From JANNRR01 sp031401675 (GTDB lineage: Bacteria > Pseudomonadota > Alphaproteobacteria > Rhodobacterales > Rhodobacteraceae), in contig JANNRR010000042.1 of assembly GCA_031401675.1 (NCBI GenBank), forward strand, positions 1-53,640: a stretch of 53,640 nucleotides of DNA, read 5' to 3'. Position numbers and translations under genes: made by a program. The stretch's first letter is position 1; each line of letters starts with the position of its first letter. Positions 8,318 to 16,987 of the stretch are shown piece after piece. The notes under the pieces are model-generated. The model made no database searches. It was not told the origin of the DNA and saw nothing but the letters and a program-made list of their open reading frames with translations.

Positions 8318-8920
8318 ATGGCCCTGTCCCGGGTAATCCTCGCTTCGGCCTCACCCGTCCGGGCGCGGCTGCTTCGCGATGCTGGCGTGACTGTTGAAAC
8401 TCGGCCGGCGCGCATCGATGAAGCTGCAATCCGGGCGGCGCTGGAAGCTGAATCTGCCGGGTCGCGCGATGTCGCCGACGCACTGGCAGAGTTCAAGGCC
8501 CGAAAAATCGCCGAACGCATGCCGGACGAACTGGTGATCGGCTGCGATCAGGTACTGGAACATCGCGGAAGGATTCTCGCCAAACCGCAATCCTTGGATG
8601 ATGCCCACACGCAACTGCTCGCGCTTAGGGCTTCGACGCACAGCCTGCTGTCGGCTGCGGTGATCTATCACGGCGGTGAACCGGTCTGGCGTCACGTTGG
8701 CGAAGTCCGGATGACGATGCGCCCGTTCAGCCCGGTCTATCTTGACGACTATCTGTCACGGAATTGGCACAGCATCCGCGACTCCGTCGGTTGCTACAAG
8801 CTGGAGGAAGAGGGTATCCGTCTCATTTCCGCAATAGAGGGCGATTATTTCAATGTCCTGGGCCTGCCGCTGATGCAGATTCTGAACTATCTCTCGGCCC
8901 GGGGGGACATCGCGTCATGA
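8318..8920 (+). CDS. maf: Maf/YceF-type nucleotide pyrophosphatase
   Basis: A 200-residue Maf-fold protein with ILASASPVRARLLRDAG at the N-terminus, GCDQVL in the middle and a C-terminal EGDYFNVLGLPL segment. Maf proteins hydrolyse non-canonical or modified NTPs. The non-arginine after SP (SPVR rather than SPRR) is reminiscent of the YceF subgroup (m7GTP), but the exact substrate cannot be assigned. The start codon overlaps a DnaA-box-like nonamer (8310-8318). It is the first gene on the right arm of the putative origin and overlaps aroE by ATGA. Confidence 0.88.
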   Translation: MALSRVILASASPVRARLLRDAGVTVETRPARIDEAAIRAALEAESAGSRDVADALAEFKARKIAERMPDELVIGCDQVLEHRGRILAKPQSLDDAHTQLLALRASTHSLLSAAVIYHGGEPVWRHVGEVRMTMRPFSPVYLDDYLSRNWHSIRDSVGCYKLEEEGIRLISAIEGDYFNVLGLPLMQILNYLSARGDIAS

Positions 8921-9753
8921 GTCAGGATCGCATTCCGCTGGCTGGCGTCATCGGCTCGCCGATCGCGCACAGCAAATCGCCGGCCCTGCACGGGCACTGG
9001 CTGAAAACCTATGGCATCCGGGGTTTCTATATCCCGATGGATGTCGGCCAGGCCGATCTGGCCGAGGTTTTGCGCGCCCTGCCAAAACTGGGGTTCGTCG
9101 GCGTGAATGTGACGATCCCGCACAAGGAAACCGTGTTGGGGTTGGCCGATATCGTCACCGACCGCGCCGCGCTGATCGGTGCAGCCAACACCCTGATCTT
9201 TCGCAAGGACGGCCGAATTCATGCCGATAATACAGACGGTTACGGATTCATTGCAAACCTGAAGCAAAACGTGCCGGACTGGCAGCCCACGTCTGCACCG
9301 GCCGCGGTTTTCGGTGCCGGTGGTGCCGCCCGCGCCGTTGTGGCTTCGTTGATCGAAGTTGGCGTACCGGAAATCAGGATTGCAAACCGCACCCGCCAGC
9401 GGGCCGATGCGCTGCGGCAGGAGTTTGGGGCAAAGCTGGTGGTCTATGACTGGGTGCAGGCGGCGAACATGCTGGATGAAGCCATGACTGTCGTCAACAC
9501 CACTGCGCTTGGCATGACGGGAAAGCCCGATTTCCGGGTCCCGCTGGACGGCCTCTCGCCAAAGGCTCTGGTTACCGATCTGGTCTATTCGCCGCTGCGC
9601 ACGCACCTGCTTGAACATGCCGCCGCGCAGGGCTGCACGACAGTGGATGGCCTGGGAATGCTGTTGCATCAGGCCGCCCCCGCCTTCGAGCGGTGGTTTG
9701 GCCATCGCCCCGAAGTCAATGCCGCCACGCGCGCTGCCGTCCTGCCGAAATGA
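8917..9753 (+). CDS. aroE: Shikimate dehydrogenase (NADP+)
   Basis: A 278-residue AroE. The shikimate-binding SPIAHSKSPALH is at residues 14-25, the catalytic Lys70 lies in VTIPHK with Asp107 in NTDGYG, and the NADP-binding GAGGAARA follows the hinge. The C-terminal DGLGMLLHQAAPAFERW is also typical. It reduces 3-dehydroshikimate to shikimate in aromatic amino-acid synthesis. Start at 8917 is chosen because its ATG overlaps the maf stop (ATGA); the open frame extends upstream but reads through maf. It overlaps coaE in the same way. Confidence 0.97.
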   Translation: MSQDRIPLAGVIGSPIAHSKSPALHGHWLKTYGIRGFYIPMDVGQADLAEVLRALPKLGFVGVNVTIPHKETVLGLADIVTDRAALIGAANTLIFRKDGRIHADNTDGYGFIANLKQNVPDWQPTSAPAAVFGAGGAARAVVASLIEVGVPEIRIANRTRQRADALRQEFGAKLVVYDWVQAANMLDEAMTVVNTTALGMTGKPDFRVPLDGLSPKALVTDLVYSPLRTHLLEHAAAQGCTTVDGLGMLLHQAAPAFERWFGHRPEVNAATRAAVLPK

Positions 9754-10340
9754 GACCGTTTCTGCTAGGCTTGACCGGTTCGATCGGCATGGGGAAGTCA
9801 ACGACGGCAGCAATGTTCGCCGACGCTTCTATCCCGGTGTGGAGCGCTGATGATGCCGTTCACCGGTTGTACCGAATTGGCGGCGCGGCCGTTCCCATAA
9901 TTGCCGACCTGTACCCGCCGGCCATCGCCGACGGCGCTGTCGATCGTGGCATACTCAAGCGCTGGATCGCCAGCGACCCGTCGGCGCTGGCGCGGCTGGA
10001 GCAAGCGGTGCATCCGCTGGTTGCGGCTGATCGAGCGGCGTTTGTGGCGGCACAGAACGCCGATATCGTGGTGCTGGATGTACCGTTGCTGTTTGAAACC
10101 GGTGCTGATGCCGAAATGGATGCCACCTTGACCGTCACCGCCCCCGCCGAAGTTCAGCGCGCCAGGGTCCTCGCCCGTCCCGGCATGTCGCAGGCGCAGT
10201 TTCAATCGATCCTGGCCCGGCAGATGCCCGATGCCGAAAAATGCGCACGATCCAACTACGTCATTGAAACACCGACCCTTGAGTCCGCACGCGCTGCGGT
10301 GAATGATCTGATCAAAACCATCAGGGCGCGCCATGCGTGA
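9750..10340 (+). CDS. coaE: Dephospho-CoA kinase
   Basis: A 196-residue P-loop kinase with GLTGSIGMGKST (residues 7-18), the WSADDAVHRLY substrate segment and VVLDVPLLFETG. It performs the last step of CoA synthesis, 3'-phosphorylation of dephospho-CoA. The ATG at 9750 overlaps the aroE stop (ATGA). Its end overlaps the dnaQ start by eight bases, so maf-aroE-coaE-dnaQ form one tightly coupled operon. Confidence 0.97.
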   Translation: MRPFLLGLTGSIGMGKSTTAAMFADASIPVWSADDAVHRLYRIGGAAVPIIADLYPPAIADGAVDRGILKRWIASDPSALARLEQAVHPLVAADRAAFVAAQNADIVVLDVPLLFETGADAEMDATLTVTAPAEVQRARVLARPGMSQAQFQSILARQMPDAEKCARSNYVIETPTLESARAAVNDLIKTIRARHA

Positions 10341-11016
10341 GATTGTGCTGGATACTGAGACCACCGGCCTTGACCCGGCGACCGGCGACCGCATCGTTGA
10401 AATCGGTGCGGTTGAGTTGTTCAACCATCTCCCTACCGGGCGCAACTATCATCAGTACATCAACCCCGAACGGTCAATGCCTGCCGACGCCTTTGCGGTG
10501 CACGGCCTTGGCGATGACTTTCTGCGCGACAAGCCGAAATTCGCCGGCATCGTAGCGGATTTCCTCGTATTCATAGCCGATGCGCCGCTGATCATTCACA
10601 ACGCTTCCTTCGACATGAAGTTCCTGAACACTGAACTGATGGCCACCGGCCAGCCACAACTGCCGCCCAGCCGCGCCACCGATACGCTGATGATTGCCCG
10701 CAAGAAATTTCCCGGATCGCCCGCGTCGCTTGATGCCTTGTGTCGGCGCTTCGGCATCGACAATTCGGCCCGCGAAAAGCACGGCGCACTGCTGGACGCA
10801 GAGATCCTGGCCGAAGTCTATCTGGAGTTGATCGGCGGCAGGCAGCCGGATTTCGCGCTTGGCACTCAGACGTCTGGCGGCACTTTCGGTTCCAGCGACG
10901 TCTGGCGCCCGCGTCCCCGGCCACAGCCGCTTCCATCCGGGCTGACAGAAGCGGAGGCCGCAGCCCACGAAGCCTTTGTCAACGAACTTGGTGACGGCGC
11001 ACTGTGGCGCAGGTGA
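10333..11016 (+). CDS. dnaQ: DNA polymerase III epsilon subunit (3'-5' proofreading exonuclease)
   Basis: A 227-residue DEDDh exonuclease. ExoI is LDTETTGLDP (residues 6-15), ExoII HNASFDMKFLN, and ExoIII HGALLDAEILAEVY. The C-terminal tail is proline/arginine-rich (RPRPRPQPLPSG), consistent with a linker to the alpha-subunit contact region. It proofreads replication errors within the Pol III core. It is the last gene of the origin-proximal operon and converges with secB after 30 bp. Confidence 0.96.
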   Translation: MREIVLDTETTGLDPATGDRIVEIGAVELFNHLPTGRNYHQYINPERSMPADAFAVHGLGDDFLRDKPKFAGIVADFLVFIADAPLIIHNASFDMKFLNTELMATGQPQLPPSRATDTLMIARKKFPGSPASLDALCRRFGIDNSAREKHGALLDAEILAEVYLELIGGRQPDFALGTQTSGGTFGSSDVWRPRPRPQPLPSGLTEAEAAAHEAFVNELGDGALWRR

Positions 11017-11046
11017 CAGGCCGTTAGACGAGACCGCCGACAAACC

Positions 11047-11565
11047 TCAGGTGATCTGGGCCTGTTGCGCCTGTGCTTGGGCTTCGGCCCGCCGCGCAAG
11101 TTCCTGACGGTACAGCGCCAGGAAGTCGACACTGTCCAGATTCAACATCGGGAACCCGCCATCGCGAGTCATGTCCGACACGATCCGGCGGGCAAACGGG
11201 AACAGCATGCGCGGGCATTCGATCAGAAGGAATGGATGTAGCTGATCCTCAGGAACGCCTTCGATCATAAAGATCCCGGCATACTCCAGTTCCATCAGGA
11301 ACAGCGCCTCGCCGCTGCTTTTGTTGCGCGATGTGATCTTGAACTTGATGATGACTTCGTACTGATGTTCCACGGTCCGCTTGCGGCCATCAAGGCTGAC
11401 CTGAACCTGAATGTCAGGCTGCACCTCGCCGCCCTGAAGCCCGCGTTGCGCCACCGCGTTTTCAAATGACAGGTCACGGACATACTGGGCAAGGACCTGC
11501 ATCTTTACCTGCGGGGCCGCAGGTTGCGCGGGCGGTTGTGCCGCGCCATTAGATGTCTCGGCCAT
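11047..11565 (-). CDS. secB: Protein-export chaperone SecB
   Basis: A 172-residue SecB. A proline/alanine-rich leader of about 18 residues precedes the conserved core (VLAQYVRDLSFENAVAQRG, ISRNKS-like TSRNKSSGEALFLMELEYAG, LIECPRMLFPFARRIVSD). An alanine/glutamine-rich tail follows. It keeps preproteins unfolded and hands them to SecA. A good AGGAG lies just upstream of the ATG. The dnaQ-secB-fxsA-tim44-mltA neighbourhood is common in Rhodobacterales. Confidence 0.97.
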   Translation of the reverse strand: MAETSNGAAQPPAQPAAPQVKMQVLAQYVRDLSFENAVAQRGLQGGEVQPDIQVQVSLDGRKRTVEHQYEVIIKFKITSRNKSSGEALFLMELEYAGIFMIEGVPEDQLHPFLLIECPRMLFPFARRIVSDMTRDGGFPMLNLDSVDFLALYRQELARRAEAQAQAQQAQIT

Positions 11566-11620
11566 CGTCTACTCCTGAAAAAGCGTTTCGCACCGCTTCT
11601 AGCAGGTCATCCGGCCCATC

Positions 11621-12115
11621 TCAATGCCGTGTCCAGCCGGAGGTAGGATGGGTCGGCTGCTTCGGCGGCTCGATTTCCTCGAACTCGCCGTCGATCACCT
11701 GGCCCCGCCCTGAACGATCCGCGGCCGAACCGTCGCGCGTTTGAATGGTATGAAAAAGCCCGGCCCTGGACTGCTGGACGCGCGCCAGCAGGCGTTGCGC
11801 CAAAAACCCCTGGACCGGTGGCACAAGCAGGATCAGGCCCAGACCATCGGTCAAGAACCCCGGCAATATCAGCAAGAGCGCCGCCAGCATCGTCAGAACG
11901 CTGCGGGCGATCGGCTGGTGCATCTGCACCCCCGCCACGCTGCTGCGAACTTCTGCCACCGTCCGCAGACCGCTGCCGCGCAGGATCGAAACACCCAGCA
12001 TTCCGGTTCCCAGCACAAGCGCCAGCGTTGGCCACAGTCCGATCCAACCGCCCAACGTCACGAACAGCCCGATCTCGATCAATGGCCACGCGATGAACAG
12101 CGCAAAAAGCCACAT
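11621..12115 (-). CDS. fxsA: FxsA family membrane protein
   Basis: A 164-residue protein. The N-terminus MWLFALFIAWPLIEIGLFV is the hallmark of FxsA, and further apolar segments include LALVLGTGMLGVSILRGSG and LTMLAALLLILPGFLTDGLG. In E. coli, FxsA overproduction relieves F-plasmid PifA exclusion of phage T7; its normal role is unclear. Start at 12115 is chosen over an upstream ATG (12166) because the protein family begins with this motif. The cytoplasmic C-terminus is polar. It is divergent from the Tim44-like gene across 133 bp. Confidence 0.9.
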   Translation of the reverse strand: MWLFALFIAWPLIEIGLFVTLGGWIGLWPTLALVLGTGMLGVSILRGSGLRTVAEVRSSVAGVQMHQPIARSVLTMLAALLLILPGFLTDGLGLILLVPPVQGFLAQRLLARVQQSRAGLFHTIQTRDGSAADRSGRGQVIDGEFEEIEPPKQPTHPTSGWTRH

Positions 12116-12248
12116 GCAACTTTCATTATCTTCTTGTCCGCACGGTGGACTTGGCCGACCACACACCTTACATAGGGTTGGTCAGTGCCAGATACCAACC
12201 CCGGGGGCCAGCGCCTGTCGTGTCACCCCCAGACCTGCCGAGGATCGG

Positions 12249-12917
12249 ATGAGTAATGCGGTTATACAGCTAGTAGTCTTGGCCGGGATCGCAATCTTTC
12301 TGATTCTGCGCCTGCGCAACGTCCTTGGTACGCGCCAAGGCTATGAGAAGCCTGCAGTGCCAATAGCGCCCGACAGCGAAATGCAAGTGCGGTCCCGCCG
12401 CGGGCTGGAAGTGATCGAGGGCGGTCCCGACGCCGATATCACAGACCACGTTGCCGAAGGCTCGTCGTCGGCAAAGGCGCTGGCGGCGATGAAGACGGCC
12501 GAATCCAAATTCAACGTTACCGAATTCTTGCGCGGTGCCCGCGGCGCGTACGAGATGATTCTGACCGCCTTCGACAAGGGTGCGCTGGATACCATCCTGC
12601 CGTTCCTGTCGCGCGACGTTTACGACAGCTTCGTCAAGGTGGTCGAAGACCGCGAACTGCGCGGACTGACAGTCCAGACCAGCTTTGTCGGGATTCGCGA
12701 ACTGACGCTTGCCAGCGCCGAATTCAGTCGCGACACCAGCGAGGCTGAAATCACCATTCGGTTCGTGGCGGAACTGACGACGGCAACCCGCGACAAGGCG
12801 GGCCAGATCGTCGATGGCAACCCCAACGAAATCAAGCGCCAGAAGGACGTCTGGACCTTTGCCCGACGGATGGCGTCCGACAATCCGAACTGGCAACTGG
12901 TGGCCACCGGGGAATGA
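12249..12917 (+). CDS. Tim44/TimA-like inner-membrane protein
   Basis: A 222-residue protein. One N-terminal transmembrane helix (VIQLVVLAGIAIFLILRL, residues 5-22) precedes a charged linker and a Tim44-type (NTF2-like) domain, including FLRGARGAYEMILTAFDKG and LPFLSRDVYDSF. Alphaproteobacterial TimA proteins are the relatives of mitochondrial Tim44; a role in membrane-protein or export quality control is inferred, not shown. The ATG at 12249 follows a GAGGATCGG ribosome-binding site. The stop overlaps mltA by ATGA, so the two are coupled. Confidence 0.88.
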   Translation: MSNAVIQLVVLAGIAIFLILRLRNVLGTRQGYEKPAVPIAPDSEMQVRSRRGLEVIEGGPDADITDHVAEGSSSAKALAAMKTAESKFNVTEFLRGARGAYEMILTAFDKGALDTILPFLSRDVYDSFVKVVEDRELRGLTVQTSFVGIRELTLASAEFSRDTSEAEITIRFVAELTTATRDKAGQIVDGNPNEIKRQKDVWTFARRMASDNPNWQLVATGE

Positions 12918-13942
12918 TGCGTGGGCTTCTGGCAGCCCTTGTGCTGGGTGCCTGGATCATGACCCCGGCATCCGCCGCCGATCTGCTGCAGTTCTCGGAA
13001 CTGGACGGCTGGGATCAGGATGATCACCTAGCAGCGCTGACGACATTTGTCGAAACTTGCGACCTGATCCGCGATCCGGAATGGGCCGGCCCGTGCGCCC
13101 TGGCTGCGGATCAACCCAAATCTGCGGCAGCCGCCCGCACGTTTTTCGAACTGTTCTTTCGTCCGGTGGTCATCGGCACCCCGCCGGCACTCTTCACCGG
13201 CTACTATGAGCCCGAACTCAATGGCGCCTTGCGCCGCGACAGCCACTATGTCTGGCCGATCTACCGTCGGCCACCCGGCTTTACCCCCGGCGAGCTTTGG
13301 CACAGCCGGGCCGAAATCGAACAGCGCGGCCTGTTGCGTGGACGCGGGCTGGAAATAGCCTGGCTGGAGGATCCGGTCGAGGTGTTCTTCTTGCAGATTC
13401 AAGGCTCTGGCCGTATCCGACTGCCCGATGGCAGCACCCTGCGTGTCGGATTTGATGGCAAGAACGGCCACCCCTACAAATCCGTGGGTGGCGAGCTTGT
13501 CCGCCGGGGACTGTACAAGGCGCATCAGCTTTCGGCGCAGACCATCAAGGACTGGGTGCGTCGTAACCCCGGCAAAGGCCAGGCGCTGCTGCAACAGAAC
13601 CCCTCGTTCGTATTCTTCCGCCCGATGAACGAGGTGCCGGCGGACAAGGGTCCGCTTGGGGCGATGGGACGATCGGTGACCGAAAACCGGTCAATCGCGG
13701 TGGACCCCGATCATGTCCTGATGGGCGCGCCGGTCTGGGTCGAAAAGACCGGCGACCAGCCGTTCCGCCGTCTGATGGTGGCGCAGGATACCGGATCAGC
13801 GATCAAGGGTGCGCAGCGCGCCGATATCTTCTATGGCACCGGCCGTCAGGCGGGCGAGGCGGCAGGCCGCATACGCGACGGTGGCCGCATGGTCGTGCTG
13901 CTGCCGATCCAGCGCGCCTTAGCCAAGCTGGATGAGGGCTGA
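12914..13942 (+). CDS. mltA: Membrane-bound lytic murein transglycosylase A (MltA)
   Basis: A 342-residue secreted enzyme with a Sec signal peptide (residues 1-22, GAWIMTPASA before the cut) and no lipobox, so probably soluble in the periplasm. The MltA barrel starts at ALFTGYYEPELNGAL. The catalytic 3D domain carries QDTGSAIKGAQRADIFYGTG. It cleaves the MurNAc-GlcNAc bond forming 1,6-anhydro ends. Two adjacent ATGs (12914 and 12917) are possible starts. It overlaps the Smr gene by 11 bp. Confidence 0.94.
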   Translation: MMRGLLAALVLGAWIMTPASAADLLQFSELDGWDQDDHLAALTTFVETCDLIRDPEWAGPCALAADQPKSAAAARTFFELFFRPVVIGTPPALFTGYYEPELNGALRRDSHYVWPIYRRPPGFTPGELWHSRAEIEQRGLLRGRGLEIAWLEDPVEVFFLQIQGSGRIRLPDGSTLRVGFDGKNGHPYKSVGGELVRRGLYKAHQLSAQTIKDWVRRNPGKGQALLQQNPSFVFFRPMNEVPADKGPLGAMGRSVTENRSIAVDPDHVLMGAPVWVEKTGDQPFRRLMVAQDTGSAIKGAQRADIFYGTGRQAGEAAGRIRDGGRMVVLLPIQRALAKLDEG

Positions 13943-14534
13943 CGTGTCGCGCCGGACCCGCAGCCTGCGCCCGGAAGACGCAGAGCTTTGGCACCGCGTC
14001 GCCCGGTCGGTAACGCCTCTGCACCCGGTCCGCCCAACCTTTATGCCCGACGAAATGTCAGAGCGTCCGAAAAAGCCGGCCTCTCGCCCGACCCCGGTCG
14101 AGCCCTTCCGTATCGGCGGAACTACCCCGATGACCAGATCGCATGTTTTGGTGCCCGCATTGGCCGATCAGCTGGCCAACCCGCCAGTTCAGATGGACAA
14201 AAAGACCTTTGACCGGATGTCGCGGGGCAAGCTGCTGCCCGAGGCGCGAATTGATCTGCATGGCATGACTTTGGGGCAGGCGCATCCGGCGCTGAACAGG
14301 TTCGTGATCGAAACCCACGCTGCCGGGCGCAGGCTGGTGCTGGTGATCACCGGCAAGGGCCGGCGTGGCGACGATTTCGGCCCGATCCCGCAGCGTCACG
14401 GCATCCTGAAACATCAGGTGCCGCAATGGCTAATGATGCCGCCGCTGGGCCCGCTGGTTCTGCAAGTGGCCGAAGCGCATCTGAAACATGGCGGCACCGG
14501 TGCCTACTACGTCTATCTACGCCGCCAAAAATAG
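13932..14534 (+). CDS. Smr/MutS2-domain putative nuclease
   Basis: A 200-residue protein with a basic N-terminus (SRRTRSLRPEDAELWHRVA), a linker, and a C-terminal Smr domain. The domain has the signatures RIDLHGMTLGQA and LVITGKGRRGD and ends in a typical GGTGAYYVYLRR. Stand-alone Smr proteins have DNA or RNA endonuclease/nicking activity in some organisms; the target here is unknown. It is coupled to mltA by an 11-bp overlap. Its last 18 bp overlap the convergent MFS gene. Confidence 0.88.
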   Translation: MRADVSRRTRSLRPEDAELWHRVARSVTPLHPVRPTFMPDEMSERPKKPASRPTPVEPFRIGGTTPMTRSHVLVPALADQLANPPVQMDKKTFDRMSRGKLLPEARIDLHGMTLGQAHPALNRFVIETHAAGRRLVLVITGKGRRGDDFGPIPQRHGILKHQVPQWLMMPPLGPLVLQVAEAHLKHGGTGAYYVYLRRQK

Positions 14535-15743
14535 GGTCCGCCGCAGCCGCGCCATAGCAAACCTGGTCAGCGCCGAGGTCAGCGCGAACCAAAGGGCGAT
14601 CCAGAGCATTTGCTGGCCGAAATCCATGCCTCGGTCGATCAGCCAGCCACTTAGCCCTGGCCCCAAAGCGGCACCGAACACCATGAAGGCCCCGGCCAGC
14701 GCCTTGATCGCACCCAAATGCCGGTTGCCGTAAGCCTCGGCCAGAAACACCGGCGGCACCGCCGCATGAGCCCCGGACCCGAACCCCAACAGCGCCAGCC
14801 CAACCGCGGCCGCCCACAGACTGTGGCTCAATCCCATGACCACGAAGCCGGCCAGATATCCGGCCTGATAAGAGGGCATCAGCCGCACCGCCCCGTACCG
14901 ATCCACCAGCCAGCCTGTCGCCACGATCGAAGCAATCCAGCTGACCGTATAAAGAGGGAACAGGGCCACAAATCCGGCATGGCTCCAGCCGCGAACCTCT
15001 GCCAGGTGCGCCTGATGGAAAAACAGCGCGGTCCCCGCCAACCACGGCGCAATCAATGCCGGCAGGACTGCCCAGAACAGCCAGTGCTGCAAGACCTCAC
15101 GCCGCAGCCAGTGCCGCCCGGCCAACCCGAGCACCGGCGTTTCCTGAGCGATGGACCGGGGCGTACGTTCGGTTTTCAGAAGCGCGACCAGCAGCGGCAC
15201 CACCGCCAGCACCAGCCCGGCTGCAACCAGCCAGACCACGCGCCAACCGGTAACTTCCTTCATCGCCACGATACTTATCGGCAACACCGCCTCTCCGACC
15301 GCGAATCCCAGCGTGGATATCGCCAGCGCCCGCCCGCGCTGTGCGACGAACCAGCGCGTCATCGCAACAGCGGCGATATGCGTCGCCATGCCGATGCCGA
15401 AGAACCGCAGACAGAACACCGCGAACACCAACGCCCACAAGGAATTTGTTGTCGCCATGAAAAGGCACGAACCGGCCAGACCGACCAGCACCACTGCCCC
15501 CAACACCCGAACCCGGAAATGATCCGCCAGCGCCCCGGCCCAGATGGCAACGACCGAACAGGCGATGGTGGCCCCAGTGAACACCGCCGCCCACTCGCCA
15601 TCGCTTAATCCGAACTCTGCCCGTATGTCAGCACCGACCACTGCCAGCACGAAGGTTTGCCCGAAGCACGACGCAAAGGACAACAACACCCCGGCCAGAA
15701 GCCAGCGGGCATTCGCGCGCAGAAAGATCAGGTAGGATTGCAT
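14517..15743 (-). CDS. MFS transporter
   Basis: A 408-residue major facilitator with about twelve apolar segments. The loop between helices 2 and 3 has the MFS pattern GALADHFRVRVLG, and the mirrored one in the second half is GWLVDRYGAVRLMP. The substrate cannot be told from sequence. The ATG at 15743 is preferred over 15758 because AGGGG stands five bases before it. The gene lies alone and ends inside the convergent Smr gene. Confidence 0.88.
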   Translation of the reverse strand: MQSYLIFLRANARWLLAGVLLSFASCFGQTFVLAVVGADIRAEFGLSDGEWAAVFTGATIACSVVAIWAGALADHFRVRVLGAVVLVGLAGSCLFMATTNSLWALVFAVFCLRFFGIGMATHIAAVAMTRWFVAQRGRALAISTLGFAVGEAVLPISIVAMKEVTGWRVVWLVAAGLVLAVVPLLVALLKTERTPRSIAQETPVLGLAGRHWLRREVLQHWLFWAVLPALIAPWLAGTALFFHQAHLAEVRGWSHAGFVALFPLYTVSWIASIVATGWLVDRYGAVRLMPSYQAGYLAGFVVMGLSHSLWAAAVGLALLGFGSGAHAAVPPVFLAEAYGNRHLGAIKALAGAFMVFGAALGPGLSGWLIDRGMDFGQQMLWIALWFALTSALTRFAMARLRRTLFLAA

Positions 15744-15814
15744 GGCACCCCTGATCAACCGCCAGGTCGGAAAAGAAAAGGGGGGAAGCCCGAAAGTCCG
15801 TCCGATCTGGCCTG

Positions 15815-16987
15815 CTATTCGTTCGCAAGGGCAGTGACAGGCGACAGAACGATCCGCGTTGCCTGTTGCAGGGTCAGAACGGTTCCGGAGAACAGGTCGG
15901 TCCGGCCCGTGCGGTCCAGATCGAACGACGCATCCACTTCGGCCAATCGACCCAGCAACCGGATCAGAACAGCGCTGTCACCGGGGGTGAAATGCCCGGA
16001 CCCGGTGGAAAAGGCCCCGACCTCGAACAGCGTCACTTCCAGATCCGCCACCCGCGAAACATCCTCCAGCGTCCCCAGCCTGTCCTTCTGCCCGGTCAGC
16101 CGCGCCGACAACGCCAGCGCCCGGTCCCGCTGCGACGTGAAAATCAGGAACGGCTGCGGCAGTTCGCCGACTCGCAGCGCCTGGCTGCGAAACACATCCA
16201 CGTCGATATCCGGCGAAATCAGAATGACGCCTTTCAGCCGGTTCAGGGTCGCAGAATCCTGCTGGATCGCGATCTGGCGCAGCGTTTCCATGATCAGGGC
16301 ACAACCCATCGAGTGGCCCACCAGCACGATCCGGTCAGCCCCGGCCCCGGCCACTTCTTGCAGCAGTGCCTGCAGTCCGTCGCGCGCGAAAAGCGCCGAG
16401 TCGCGGTCATAGACATAGGCCAGCGGTTTGCCCAGCGAAGGCCAGGAATAGTGCACCGCAACCCCCGGCATTTCCAGATCATGGCTCAACTGCGCAATGC
16501 GGTAGACCCCTTCGGTAAAGGTGTTGTTGAAGCCGTGCACATACACCACGGCCTCGCGCTGGCCGCGCCGGTCGACGGACAGCGCCGCCGAAAGCGCGCC
16601 GCGAAACTCTGGCCCGGTCGCGTAAAACCGCTGAAACAGGGTCACAAACTGCGTTTCTGGATCGGCCACATGCCCCGGTTTCGGCCAAGAAATCTCGCCC
16701 GACTTTCGGTCGGGCGGGATCGAGATATCCAGCCGGGCAAAGCGATTCGCCGGCTGCCGATCGCCAGTGAACTGGCCGGTTTGCAGATCCATTCCGCGGG
16801 TGGTCGCCACAAACACGCCGCGGGTCACGCCGACACCGCGTGCTTCGGGCATCATCGTTAGTTCGCCGCGCGGTGCACAGGCGGCCAACACGGCACCAAG
16901 CACCAGGATGACCCACGCAATCGTTCGTGCCTTGACCAGACTTGAGCCCGTGTCCGCCACCAACTGCAAGCGCGCCCTAAAGGACAT
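15815..16987 (-). CDS. DUF900-type alpha/beta hydrolase, probable lipoprotein
   Basis: A 390-residue protein. A short basic N-terminus leads into a signal segment ending in a lipobox (VLAAC, Cys37), which predicts lipidation. The hydrolase core has the oxyanion turn VVYVHGFNNTFTEGVY (about 148-162) and the nucleophile elbow GHSMGC (Ser226). Substrate unknown; members of this family are esterase/lipase-like. The ATG lies 10 bp before the end of hslU on the same strand, so it is probably the last gene of the hslVU operon. A downstream GTG or TTG start near residues 9-10 is possible. Confidence 0.85.
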   Translation of the reverse strand: MSFRARLQLVADTGSSLVKARTIAWVILVLGAVLAACAPRGELTMMPEARGVGVTRGVFVATTRGMDLQTGQFTGDRQPANRFARLDISIPPDRKSGEISWPKPGHVADPETQFVTLFQRFYATGPEFRGALSAALSVDRRGQREAVVYVHGFNNTFTEGVYRIAQLSHDLEMPGVAVHYSWPSLGKPLAYVYDRDSALFARDGLQALLQEVAGAGADRIVLVGHSMGCALIMETLRQIAIQQDSATLNRLKGVILISPDIDVDVFRSQALRVGELPQPFLIFTSQRDRALALSARLTGQKDRLGTLEDVSRVADLEVTLFEVGAFSTGSGHFTPGDSAVLIRLLGRLAEVDASFDLDRTGRTDLFSGTVLTLQQATRIVLSPVTALANE